In this document: positions 17,437 through 26,166 of the stretch, piece by piece
Layout of the letters: every line of letters begins with the position of its first letter
Position numbering within the stretch: position 1 is the stretch's first letter
NCBI GenBank assembly: GCA_014804785.1
Contig: JAAUZD010000009.1
Coordinates: forward strand, 1 to 64,000
Length of the DNA: 64,000 nucleotides
Source: Lachnospiraceae bacterium
GTDB lineage: Bacteria > Bacillota > Clostridia > Lachnospirales > Lachnospiraceae
Direction: 5' to 3'
The notes under the pieces: model-generated
The model's database searches: none
What the model was told of the DNA's origin: nothing
The model's input: the letters and a program-made list of their open reading frames with translations, nothing else
Program-made: the position numbers and the translations under genes

Positions 17437-19110
17437 ATGAGAAACGTAACAATAATCAAAAAAGTGTTAGGACCATATTTACAAAGCGAGGGTTTTGAAT
17501 ACGCCGGATATGACTATTATTCAGGATGGAAGTTCAAACGGGAAAAAGAAGATATAACCCATTGGATCTTTATAGCAAAATCAAGATGGGATAAGGAATT
17601 GTGGATAGAATCAGGAACAGGGGAAGGGAAAGCCGGAAGAAAGAGACCTGATGCAGTGGTACGCCTTGATTATTTTAAGGAAGATACCAAAACGAAGGAA
17701 ATGAAAAAACAGTATCATGATGAAGAAACGCTGGAGCAGGTTTTGATTTTTTTCCGGGAGCAGATTAGGGATTATTTCCTTCCAGGGTTTAACAGGCTAG
17801 AGAAAGAAATAATCAAGTGGAAAATCACTATCACTCTTGATATGCATAGAAGACTGTATGAAGAAAAGGACTTTCTGACGGAAGCGCTGTTCAAACGTTA
17901 TGGTAACCTGTCCACGGATGAGGATAGGATGGTTTCAAGCATCATGAATATACTTATAGAGCATTATGGTGAGGAGGCAGAGGAATTTGAAGAGACGCTG
18001 CTTGGTCTGGCGGCCTATTTGGGGGATATGATTGTCAATAATCTGGAAGACTGCCATTGGAAATGGGACAGCAGAAAAGAAAATACAGGATATTATGTGT
18101 TCCATAAGGAATTTTATGAGGGACCGCTTAAAGAAATGTATAACAGTGTAGCATTTCTGTCACCGTTAAATATTATAAATGAAGCATGGCAGGAGAAAGA
18201 TGAAAAGAAGCTACAGTTCTGGTATAATGATCAGTTTGTCAATAGAAGGAAAACAAGAAAAAGAATGAGCATAGAAATGAAGGAAGAAACGGATAAAGAA
18301 ATAGATAAAACGAGATATCAATATGCCGTCATCCAGGAAAGAATGTCAATATTAATGGAAAAGTTTCAGTTCCGATATACGGGAAAGAGCAGATTAGATT
18401 ATCAGTGGTGCAGGAGCACACCGGAAGGGAACCAGAAAATTATATTAAACGAAAATAATAGAACGGGGGAAATGTGGATCAGCGCTGTTGTGGAAAATGG
18501 GAACGTAGTGGAGATACAGGATATCAGGGAAGGGCTCTTCCCATATGCCAGGGAAGAATACTTTAGGAATGATGGATATATTTCAGAAAGGTTCATGAAT
18601 ATCATTTCTAAGATGGAAGAACAGATTAAAACGGATTTTATGCCAGTTCTGGAGAGCCCAGAAACCTATCTGCTTAAGTGGAAGCTGTCTCCAGAGATGG
18701 AGAAGAGAGAGTTTTATGAGAGGGATGAATTATTAGAAAAGCTCATGAAAAATTACGGAGAGGAGATTGTCGATAAGAAGGAACTGCCGGATTTCATAAA
18801 AAGAATATTAAAGGAAAATGAAGACAGCACTATGGAGGAATTCGGAGATACACTTTTAGGTCTTGGGATATTGCTTGGAGAAACTGCAATTAAGGAGATA
18901 GAGGGAAGCCATTGGCTGTGGGATGCGAAAAGATTATGCTGCCGCATCACGTACCGAAATGAAGTGACAGGTATTGATCCTGCATTCAGTCTGAATTATG
19001 CATGGCAGAAGAGAAAGCTTGAAAATGTAGACAAGCTTTGCAGGGATTTAATGGAAGGAAATTATATTGAAGATAGAACAATAGGGGGATATGAAATTGA
19101 AGATAGATGA
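17437..19110 (+). CDS. large soluble protein with two copies of one domain
   Basis: The 557-residue product has no signal peptide. Two halves of about 270 residues are alike: each begins with a helix and GF/FQF-x-Y, then W-x-x-x-R/T strands, and later I-x-x-M/F-EEQI-x-x-x-FxP, a YLLKWKLSPEM or IIKWKITITLDM segment, and EEFxxTLLGLxxxLGxxxxxxxEGCHWxWD. The HW-x-WD element appears near residues 207 and 495. The 107-residue product at 10597 resembles the first 100 residues of each half. Family not recognised. It starts at ATG 17437, with AAAGGAAA upstream. Confidence 0.8.
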   Translation: MRNVTIIKKVLGPYLQSEGFEYAGYDYYSGWKFKREKEDITHWIFIAKSRWDKELWIESGTGEGKAGRKRPDAVVRLDYFKEDTKTKEMKKQYHDEETLEQVLIFFREQIRDYFLPGFNRLEKEIIKWKITITLDMHRRLYEEKDFLTEALFKRYGNLSTDEDRMVSSIMNILIEHYGEEAEEFEETLLGLAAYLGDMIVNNLEDCHWKWDSRKENTGYYVFHKEFYEGPLKEMYNSVAFLSPLNIINEAWQEKDEKKLQFWYNDQFVNRRKTRKRMSIEMKEETDKEIDKTRYQYAVIQERMSILMEKFQFRYTGKSRLDYQWCRSTPEGNQKIILNENNRTGEMWISAVVENGNVVEIQDIREGLFPYAREEYFRNDGYISERFMNIISKMEEQIKTDFMPVLESPETYLLKWKLSPEMEKREFYERDELLEKLMKNYGEEIVDKKELPDFIKRILKENEDSTMEEFGDTLLGLGILLGETAIKEIEGSHWLWDAKRLCCRITYRNEVTGIDPAFSLNYAWQKRKLENVDKLCRDLMEGNYIEDRTIGGYEIEDR

Positions 19111-19117
19111 GTGATAG

Positions 19118-20136
19118 ATGCAGGAGACAGATATGGAGGATATCATTAGAATTTGCAAACATATAATTGAATGTATGGTGGATAGTGATTACAAATTATT
19201 AGAGAATAGGAAATATAAGTGCATGTGTAGAATGAAGGGAATCATAATAACATTTTTATTTTCAGTAAGCTTAATTCTGTTTGGATGTACATATCAGCCA
19301 GAATATTTTTCCAAGGAAGAATTGGAAGGCTGCTCAACTCCTATAGTCTTCTTAAAGTCAGCAGAGAATGAAAAAAATATTTTATGATGTCAGATGATCC
19401 GGACAGCAAAGTTTATCTGGAATATAGTAGAATATGGGATTTTGATCCTGACAGGCGGACATTTCTTTTTAGTATGATTGAAGATGGAGAAAAATGAATA
19501 TACGAATATGATTTAAAAAATGGAAGCTACAAATGCCTTTTTGAAGAATCATCACTAAGTCAATATTTACAGATATCAAACGAAGAAGATATCGAAGCTG
19601 TTTATTACCGATTATCAAGCGATGAGGTCAGCGGGGTGTACGGAGATACCTCATTTATATACAATAAAGCAACTTCTGAATATATCTATACAATGGATTT
19701 ACCTGATGTATCGTGGGGAAGAGCGTATGGATGGTTGGATGAAAATACTTTTTTGTTCATGAATCTGGGCAAAGCCTTTGAAATAAATTTTGAAACAGGA
19801 GAAATGGTAGAATTGATGAAAGACTTGGGAAGCTCAATTCATATTTCTGCCGACAAAACGGTGGGATGCAGTGATGGAGATGAGAATTGGTTTGGCGCTA
19901 GTTTTTCGCCAATACTCTTTTGGGATACTGCTGATTATAATATAAAAAGATTTCGGGAGGGAATTAATACATCTGCCCATCTTGGAATTTCAGATGACCA
20001 TAAATATATATTATTTGTACGTGATAATGATGAAGACGAGGGCGAAAAGGATCAACTGTTGTGTATCAGAATAGAAGATGAAAAACTGTGTATTGTTTAT
20101 GAAACGGAAGATGAAATAATTGATTTGTTATGGTAA
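19118..20136 (+). pseudogene. lipoprotein gene broken by an A-run frameshift and a stop
   Basis: The 5' part encodes a lipoprotein signal (SLILFGC) after ATG 19223 or 19232 and ends at TGA 19385. Adding one A to the seven A at 19371-19377 joins it to the frame that runs on to 20136. A TGA at 19495-19497 within that frame (context GEK-stop-IYEYDL) probably replaces a Trp codon. The rebuilt protein is about 305-338 residues, depending on the start, propeller-like and acidic (SSIHISADKTVGCSDGDENW, HLGISDDHKYILFVRD), with TolB/PD40-style blades. Two independent lesions make it a pseudogene. Confidence 0.7.
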
Positions 20137-20152
20137 AGATTCTTGAGGGAAA

Positions 20153-20734
20153 ATGAGAAAGATGAAAAAGGTATTCAGAGTATTGATTTTTTTACTTATC
20201 ATAGGGGCTGTGATTATAATAATGGATAAGAATCTGGGGAAAAATTATATACAGGCAGATTATATTAATTCACTTCATTTGATGTATTCATATGGTAATC
20301 TAATTGAAAGGAAGGGAGAACCCTTAAAAGAACTGGTAGGCAGTATTGAAGGAAGATCTGATATTAGTAGACCTGATCTTAAAGTTTTGCTTGTCTATTA
20401 TGAAGGAGTAGTTATTGTATATCATTACGACGAGGTGAATGAGCAGGTAGGAAATATTATATACGTACAGATTGACGATGCACAGTATAAATTGGGTCCT
20501 AAAAATGTATGTGTTGGGATGAGTAAGGCGCGAGTCAAGTTTCTTTTCAGAAATGCAAGAAGATCGGTAGATAGAACAAGAATACCAGATGTATTCGCCT
20601 TTTTTGATCAGGATGGGAATGGCATAGATGTTTTTGTAGATGAATATTATAGCAATACTTATAATTATGGAATTGGACTTACTTATGATGATAATAATAG
20701 GATAGAATACATTTTTTTGTTTTCGGAAATTTAA
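20153..20734 (+). CDS. membrane-anchored cassette protein, intact copy of the 1382 duplicate
   Basis: The 193-residue product has an N-terminal membrane segment (VLIFLLIIGAVIIIMD). The outer part has a conserved-looking core GKNYIQADYINSLHLMYSYG, LKELVGSIEGRSDISRPDLK and VLLVYYEGVVIVYHYDEV, ending in a DQDGNGIDVFVDEYY loop that resembles a calcium-type turn. A degenerate partial copy lies at 1382-1565. The start is ATG 20153, with GAGGGAAA directly upstream; ATG 20162 is an alternative. Family unknown. Confidence 0.75.
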   Translation: MRKMKKVFRVLIFLLIIGAVIIIMDKNLGKNYIQADYINSLHLMYSYGNLIERKGEPLKELVGSIEGRSDISRPDLKVLLVYYEGVVIVYHYDEVNEQVGNIIYVQIDDAQYKLGPKNVCVGMSKARVKFLFRNARRSVDRTRIPDVFAFFDQDGNGIDVFVDEYYSNTYNYGIGLTYDDNNRIEYIFLFSEI

Positions 20735-20885
20735 AGGCCTCTTCCATCATTGCGGTGCAAACAGACGCATTTTATCCTTTGGGTTGAAGGATGGGAGTGG
20801 GGAAGAATGGGAAGAAGTATACATGAACCAAGGATGCGCACTCGACATGACAATTTAAAAAGTCGGTTGAAAAATAGGGGGTAAC

Positions 20886-21116
20886 ATTGAAAAAATAATT
20901 AAGTTGTTCCCTTTTTTACTTTCTTTCTACTTGATTTTTGACGCTTACGATGATGTCGAAGAATGTGATGAATGCATGCAATTGTTAAATGGAAAGTATG
21001 AGTGCTACGATATAATATATGTTACGAAGTGGGATATTATCGGTTCTATTGATTGTGGGGACAGTTTCAGAATCTTTGCATCCTCAAATTATATGAGCAT
21101 TTTTGACTTTATTTGA
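20886..21116 (+). CDS. small possibly exported protein, start unclear
   Basis: A frame with TTG at 20904 (or, less usually, ATT at 20886 behind AGGGGGTAAC) encodes about 70-77 residues. It begins with a hydrophobic stretch (LFPFLLSFYLIF) followed by DDVEECDEC and a Cys-containing tail. It could be a truncated secreted cassette protein. There is no family match in memory and the ribosome site does not fit a standard start well. Confidence 0.35.
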   Translation: MEKIIKLFPFLLSFYLIFDAYDDVEECDECMQLLNGKYECYDIIYVTKWDIIGSIDCGDSFRIFASSNYMSIFDFI

Positions 21117-21183
21117 TGATAATAACGCTTATGGAACGGTATACTTCCTAGAATTTAAAACGCAGACAGGAGACTTAAGCAAA

Positions 21184-22074
21184 ATGAAGAACCGGGATTT
21201 AATAGTGGGCGCAGGGCTTGGGGTAATATCCTTTGCAGCATTGTTAGTATGGACGCAGATGCCGCATGTATCTGGAAAAACAGAAAATCTGGAAAAGGAG
21301 AAAATAGTTATATGTGTGAATGCGAGCGATATACAGAGGGATACTACAGTTTCATATGAAATCAGTGTAGAGGATAGCAGAGAAAATTTAATGTCATACA
21401 ATGAAGATGGACAAACACTTCTATACATAAATCAGGATGGGCAAATAATAGAGAGGGCATTAACGGGAGAAATTATTTGCGATATAGAAAATGAGAAATT
21501 GGCTGATATTTACAATTTACAATATATGCCTGAGCAACAGAAGATTTCTTTTATTTATAATGACAGCCTTTATTGCTATGACCGTATAAACGAGCAGCTT
21601 GAAAAAATAATTGACAGATGCGGAAAAAGTAATTGGCGAAATACTTACTGGTGGAATCCGTCAGGAGGAATATACTTTATAGACTATGATGAAGATATGC
21701 GACAAAACAATTTATATTTTCAGGAAAAAACACAGGAAAGAATATTGATAGAAAAGGGGATAGAAAGTTTCTGCGCAAGCAAAGACGGAACAAAGTTATA
21801 CGGAATCCAGATGTATGTGGTTCCTAACATGTTTGGTTTTAACATGCAGTATAGAATAGTAGAAATCAATTTGGAAAACGGAACGAGCAGTATATTAAAA
21901 GAGTTAAATTCTGATAACTTTACTTTGGAAAATATAGATAACAAATTTTTGCTATATATAGAAGAATCGAATGAAAAACAAATGAGTAAAGTGTATCAGA
22001 TAAATTTGTCAAGCGGCAAAGTGAAATGTATATACCGTACAAATAAAAAAGTTATAGGGATTATTGAGGAATAG
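21184..22074 (+). CDS. membrane-anchored propeller-like protein, paralogue of the 24798 gene
   Basis: ATG 21184 is chosen because AGGAGA lies ten nt upstream and because the start then aligns with the paralogue at 24798. The 296-residue product has one N-terminal membrane segment (LIVGAGLGVISFAALLVW) and a strand-rich outer part. Segments shared with the paralogue include QTLLYINQDGQIIERA, IYNLQYMPEQQKISFIY, GIESFCASKDGTKLYGIQ and LLYIEESNEKQMSKVYQI, with blade-like spacing. Family not recognised. Confidence 0.8.
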   Translation: MKNRDLIVGAGLGVISFAALLVWTQMPHVSGKTENLEKEKIVICVNASDIQRDTTVSYEISVEDSRENLMSYNEDGQTLLYINQDGQIIERALTGEIICDIENEKLADIYNLQYMPEQQKISFIYNDSLYCYDRINEQLEKIIDRCGKSNWRNTYWWNPSGGIYFIDYDEDMRQNNLYFQEKTQERILIEKGIESFCASKDGTKLYGIQMYVVPNMFGFNMQYRIVEINLENGTSSILKELNSDNFTLENIDNKFLLYIEESNEKQMSKVYQINLSSGKVKCIYRTNKKVIGIIEE

Positions 22075-22156
22075 TAGTGACTGCTTTGCTGGAAGCAGAG
22101 GATATCTCTATATAAAGCTATTGACATTAAATAGCCATTTGGAAAAGAGGATAGAT

Positions 22157-22707
22157 ATGAAATATGTAAAAATATGTTGTTTGACAGGTTTAGCAATATT
22201 AGTGTTTGCATTATTGGGCGGTCTATATGTTTTATGGGCCGTAACAAGTATGCATACACAGGTATTGAATGCTCAAAAAATAGACCGCCGGAACATATTG
22301 AATCTTTTGATGGAAGTTATTGTATGAATGTGCTTGTTGAAGAAAATAGTCAGGATAAGGTTTCTTATGTTAATGTGACTATTTGCAGTGAAGATATGCA
22401 AGAAATCTATTGTATTAAAAATGAGTACAGAGCATTTGATTTCCATTGGGTAACATGGGAAAGGGAAAGTAATAGTTTTTGGCTGAGGTCAGGTGATTTA
22501 GGGACTTTCTATTATGATTTTCTAGGAGATGGCAAATGGGAAAAATATTCTTTAATAAAAGAAAATGATGAGTACTTTTTGGCGAAAGGGGATGGGGAAG
22601 ATGAGACAAAAGAAGCGATAGAAGAAGTCCGTCAGATGAAATTAAATCCTTCTCTCGGAAAATCTTACACAGATGTCGATGAAATGATGAGGGAGTTGCT
22701 GGAATGA
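22157..22707 (+). pseudogene. membrane-anchored cassette gene with A-run frameshift, fused to a RelB tail
   Basis: ATG 22157 (AGAGGATAGAT upstream) starts a product with one membrane segment (GLAILVFALLGGLYVLWAV). Adding one A to the six A at 22275-22280 joins it to the next frame: NRPPEHIESFDGSYCMNVLV, then VTWERESNSFWLRSGDLGTF. From about 22600 the frame continues into EAIEEVRQMKLNPSLGKSYT and DVDEMMRELLE, which is the C-terminal part of RelB/DinJ antitoxins. The gene therefore carries one indel and one chimeric junction. Confidence 0.6.
22600..22707 (+). pseudogene. RelB/DinJ antitoxin C-terminal fragment
   Basis: The last 35 residues of the preceding frame (MKLNPSLGKSYTDVDEMM) match the toxin-neutralising tail of RelB/DinJ antitoxins in Clostridia. 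The N-terminal ribbon-helix-helix DNA-binding part is gone. It overlaps the start of the toxin remnant at 22704 by 4 nt, the usual arrangement of relBE pairs. Confidence 0.6.
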
Positions 22708-22952
22708 AATATACAGTAAAACCAACTATCAGGTTTCAGAGAGACCTAAAGCGGATACAGAAAAGAGGACATTATAGCCTTATGAATCTTGAAAATCTGA
22801 ATGTACGGGAAGAAGTAAGTTGCAATTATGATTCTATGCTTCATGTGTATCCAAGCAAAAATATGGATTATTCTATACTTAGCAATGATGAAAAGGAAAT
22901 TTTGGATAAAGTAATTGCAAAATTTAAAAATTATAAAGCAAAGGAAATATAA
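22704..22952 (+). pseudogene. chimera of a YafQ/RelE toxin start and a SocA/Panacea-like end
   Basis: The first 22 residues (KYTVKPTIRFQRDLKRIQKR) are the N-terminus of YafQ-type toxins of the RelE superfamily. After HYSLMNLENLNV the sequence is unrelated to RelE; its end (LSNDEKEILDKVIAKFKNYK and AKEI) resembles the C-terminal helix of SocA/DUF4065 (Panacea) antitoxins. The catalytic C-terminus of YafQ is lost, so no toxin activity is expected. The second assignment is tentative. Confidence 0.5.
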
Positions 22953-22963
22953 GCGAGGCACTT

Positions 22964-23611
22964 ATGGGAACTGAAGAAAAAGGGAATAAGACCCCCAATA
23001 AACGAGGACTTGATTTTTTCATTATGGTTTTGGCGGCAAGTGTAAACGGCGGTATTTATATGTACTGTAAAGTAGAAAAATGGAATTTAGAAGAAAGCAT
23101 GACGGTGTTTCTATATCCTTTTTTGGCTGTTGCACTTATTTTTTTAAATCTGATTTTAGTACTTATATTCTTAATTTACTTCATTAATAAACTGGTGCGC
23201 ACGCATAAAGTATACTATGTACTTCCATTATTAATTTCTTTTTCCTTTTATTTAGTGACCAGTATTTTTTTTAATGAATTGAAACTTCGAGAATACAATT
23301 TCAAAAAGTACCAAGGGGATAGAGAAAAAATTATTGAGTTGATATTGCAGAAAGAGTTGATACCAAATGAGAACGGTATAGTTGAGCTGCCTGAATGGTT
23401 AAAGGATGAGGAGATGGCGAGGAGTGGGAGAGTATATATCGTCCAATATCAATTAAAAACAGGCATATATTTCTGCACGTTTTCTGGAGTATTAGATAGC
23501 TCAGCGGGATTTGTTTATTTACTGGACGACACTTTTGATGTTGATTTTTATAATGACGTTACTTTACAGAACCAATATCAGGATAATTGGTATTTTTGTG
23601 GCACAGGCTGA
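22964..23611 (+). CDS. three-helix membrane protein
   Basis: The 215-residue product has three predicted membrane segments: around residues 17-36 (FFIMVLAASVNGGIYMY), 52-77 (VFLYPFLAVALIFLNLILVL) and 88-107 (VLPLLISFSFYLVTSIFF). A soluble tail of about 100 residues follows (LPEWLKDEEMARSGRVYIVQ). It starts at ATG 22964 after GCGAGGCACTT. No family recognised. It follows the toxin chimera by 11 nt and is followed by a lipoprotein gene. Confidence 0.65.
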   Translation: MGTEEKGNKTPNKRGLDFFIMVLAASVNGGIYMYCKVEKWNLEESMTVFLYPFLAVALIFLNLILVLIFLIYFINKLVRTHKVYYVLPLLISFSFYLVTSIFFNELKLREYNFKKYQGDREKIIELILQKELIPNENGIVELPEWLKDEEMARSGRVYIVQYQLKTGIYFCTFSGVLDSSAGFVYLLDDTFDVDFYNDVTLQNQYQDNWYFCGTG

Positions 23612-23754
23612 TTACTGCGAATTAGCAGTTGGGATAGGAATGTGCTGTATTTTGCTTTCAGCCAGCAGATTTTTAGGGAAAAATGATTTTACTTTTTGGC
23701 AGAAAGGTATATAATGAATCTGGTGGCAAATCATATTTTGAAAAGGAGCAAAAA

Positions 23755-24441
23755 ATGAAAAAACTATACTTATTAGTATTTATGGTCATGATATTGTGTC
23801 TAACTGCTTGCGGAACAGATAAAAAGGATGAAGCATTGGAAAGTAGCAGCTTGGTTTCTGAAACTGAAACAATCGGTTCTGTGGAGAAGGAACAGGAATC
23901 TCAGCCCAAGACAGAAACAGCCTTTGAACTTACGGAACAGAGAAAGAACTTTCTGACACAGATGTGCAAAGAATTGAATGACTTCAATTCCCAAACAACA
24001 ATGGATGAACTATTTTGGCGAGATTTTTTATTTAGTTCTTACACTGGCGTATCAGAAGGTGCAGAAACAGAAGAGGTACATCGTGAAGATTCAGGATTTG
24101 ATGAAACCGTTGTTAAGATTAGTCTGCAGGAAGCACAAGCCTATACAAAACTGGTGTTTGGCGTTGACCTGCCAGATGTAAAACCTTCTTTTGAAGATAT
24201 GGATGAAGGACAAACTGCTTTCTTTTATCAGGATGGTTACTATTACATTGGTGTTTCTGACTTTCCCAATACCCAATACACGTTTATCGATTATGAGGAA
24301 TCTGATAATTCCATTACTGTAAGATATTCGATTGATTTTGAGGACGAAAGCAATGTTGGTGTAGTATGTTTCAGCATTGTGCCGGAAGCCAATGAAAACG
24401 GTTTTATTATTACTTCTAAAAGTACTGAATTTTTTACTTAA
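23755..24441 (+). CDS. small lipoprotein
   Basis: ATG 23755 has AAAGGAG at 23742-23748, six nt upstream; earlier in-frame starts lack such a site. The 228-residue product is a lipoprotein (LTAC, Cys19) with a Ser/Glu-rich linker to about residue 60 and a folded part (SLQEAQAYTKLVFGVDLPDV, YFYQDGYYYIGVSDFP-like strands). It closes with ANENGFIITSKSTEFFT. A terminator follows. Function unknown; it looks like the last gene of a cassette that begins near 22964. Confidence 0.8.
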   Translation: MKKLYLLVFMVMILCLTACGTDKKDEALESSSLVSETETIGSVEKEQESQPKTETAFELTEQRKNFLTQMCKELNDFNSQTTMDELFWRDFLFSSYTGVSEGAETEEVHREDSGFDETVVKISLQEAQAYTKLVFGVDLPDVKPSFEDMDEGQTAFFYQDGYYYIGVSDFPNTQYTFIDYEESDNSITVRYSIDFEDESNVGVVCFSIVPEANENGFIITSKSTEFFT

Positions 24442-24501
24442 AACAGGATTCAGTTACGAACAACTGAATAACTACTACCGCTATTTTTGGCGGTTCCATT
24501 A

Positions 24502-24537
24502 AGCAGGAAATCTGAAAAGGTATCCTGCTCTTTTTTT
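24502..24537 (+). terminator. rho-independent terminator
   Basis: A seven-pair stem (AGCAGGA with TCCTGCT) with a 14-nt loop is followed by CTTTTTTT, just after the lipoprotein gene and before island repeat copy E. Confidence 0.65.
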
Positions 24538-24681
24538 GCTCGAATCAGAGAGAAAGAAAGACGCACACTTGCCATACCCATATCAGAGGATAGGTCGCCT
24601 CCGTTAAAATTTATTTTTATGTACTTATTACTTCCTAAATGTATATTTGAAAAACATCACGGTAAATTGGCGCTGATTAAT

Positions 24682-24718
24682 ATTATGATGCAAAAATGAT
24701 GCAAGTATATATTAAAAT
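24682..24718 (+). repeat. island repeat, copy E
   Basis: Full 37-nt copy. The in-frame reading before it, HHGKLALINIMMQK and stop, parallels HHGRLALIDVMMQK at copy D, although the DNA differs at several codon positions. The downstream gene starts 79 nt later. Confidence 0.8.
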
Positions 24719-24797
24719 ACTATCAAGGTGGTAGAGACGGTCAGCACTCCCACAAGGAGTAGCTATCGGAAAAGTGTAAAGGAGCGGTGGGATAATA

Positions 24798-25685
24798 ATG
24801 AATAAATCAAGGATATTAATTGGAACAACGATAGGATTATTTGTTCTTATGGCATTAATAGTAGATATAAGAATGACGCATATATTAAAACCAGAAGAGG
24901 ATTCAGAACAAAGGAAAACAGTCCTCTGCGTGAAAATAAATGATAAAGCGAATGGTACCATGGTCGTAAATGAGATGGATTTCGATGATTGTGGAAAAGA
25001 TTTGATTTCATATAATGCTGATAAGCAAACATTTCTTTATATCAATCAAAAGAGGCATATAATAGAGCGGGATATAAATGAAGAGATTACATACAATGCT
25101 GTAATGTTTCAGTATAGCAATATGTATAATTTACAATATACGCCAGAGGAAAGTAAAATTTCATTTGTTTTTGATCATGACCTTTACCATTTCGATTGTA
25201 TTAAAGGTCAAAGTCATAAACTCATTGAAGGCTGTGTAGGAAGTAAACGGCGTAATACGTATTGGTTACAATCAGAAGAAGAAATATATTTTATAGATTA
25301 TGATGAAAAGCAACAGCAAAGAAATTTATATTTTCAGGATGGGCAACAGAAAAGAAGAATAGTAAAAAAGGGAATAGAGAGTTTTTGTGCAAGCAGCGAC
25401 GGGACAAGACTGTATTGTATTCAGAGTTATACTGTTCCAACCATTTTGGGGGTTAATACAAAATATAGAATAATAGAAATAGATTTATTGAATGACAGGA
25501 ATCGTATATTACAGGAAATAAGTTCTGAAAATTTCGTTTTAAAGGATGTAGATAATAAATATTTGTTATATGTTGAAGAATCGAATGAAAAGGGGAGGAC
25601 GAAGGTATTTCAGCTGGATTTGGAAAGCTGTAAAACGAAATGTATATATCGGACAAATAAAAAAGTAATAGGAATTGTAACATAA
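24798..25685 (+). CDS. membrane-anchored propeller-like protein, paralogue of the 21184 gene
   Basis: The 295-residue product has one N-terminal membrane segment (ILIGTTIGLFVLMALIV). It aligns over its whole length with the 21184 product: FLYINQKRHIIERD, MYNLQYTPEESKISFVF, GIESFCASSDGTRLYCIQ, YLLYVEESNEKGRTKVFQLD and CIYRTNKKVIGI. It is headed by repeat copy E, whereas the paralogue is not, so the two loci reached the island by different events or one lost its repeat. Function unknown. Confidence 0.8.
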   Translation: MNKSRILIGTTIGLFVLMALIVDIRMTHILKPEEDSEQRKTVLCVKINDKANGTMVVNEMDFDDCGKDLISYNADKQTFLYINQKRHIIERDINEEITYNAVMFQYSNMYNLQYTPEESKISFVFDHDLYHFDCIKGQSHKLIEGCVGSKRRNTYWLQSEEEIYFIDYDEKQQQRNLYFQDGQQKRRIVKKGIESFCASSDGTRLYCIQSYTVPTILGVNTKYRIIEIDLLNDRNRILQEISSENFVLKDVDNKYLLYVEESNEKGRTKVFQLDLESCKTKCIYRTNKKVIGIVT

Positions 25686-26166
25686 GGTCGGATTAAAAAT
25701 AAGATGAAGCTTTAGGAAGAATGTGCATATGAAACCGCTTTGTCTATAAAATATATCACGATGGAATGTCTTTTCGATAGAAGACAATGCAATATATTTA
25801 GATGTAGAAATTAATTAAATATGCATCTTTGATATCACACATATTGATCTATAAGCCCCTGTTAGTAGGAACGTTTGGTGTTTGACAATATCATGAATAG
25901 CTTATACAATAGGTAACTAATAAAAGATGATATACAGAGCAGACTGTTGCGCTGCTTATAGATAAGTATACTAATATGGTAAGGTCCTGTTGCACATAAG
26001 TGAAAGCGATGCTGAAAGGGTGGCAATACAAAATGTATGCTCACCCTTTTTCAGAGCAAATCGCAATCTAGGTGAACGTCGACCATGCACCCGAATAATG
26101 ATATTTGTAAAAATGATCAAGAATGTTTCAGTAAAAAGAACGTATAAGAGGAAGCAGGAGGATAAT
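25686..26166 (+). other. non-coding gap with a hairpin
   Basis: No convincing gene is seen. An imperfect hairpin at about 26010-26057 (TGCTGAAAGGGTG...CACCCTTTTTCAGAGCA) could end transcription from the left. The block at about 26060-26100 is GC-richer than its surroundings and could be a scrap of a mobile element, but I cannot assign it. Confidence 0.4.
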
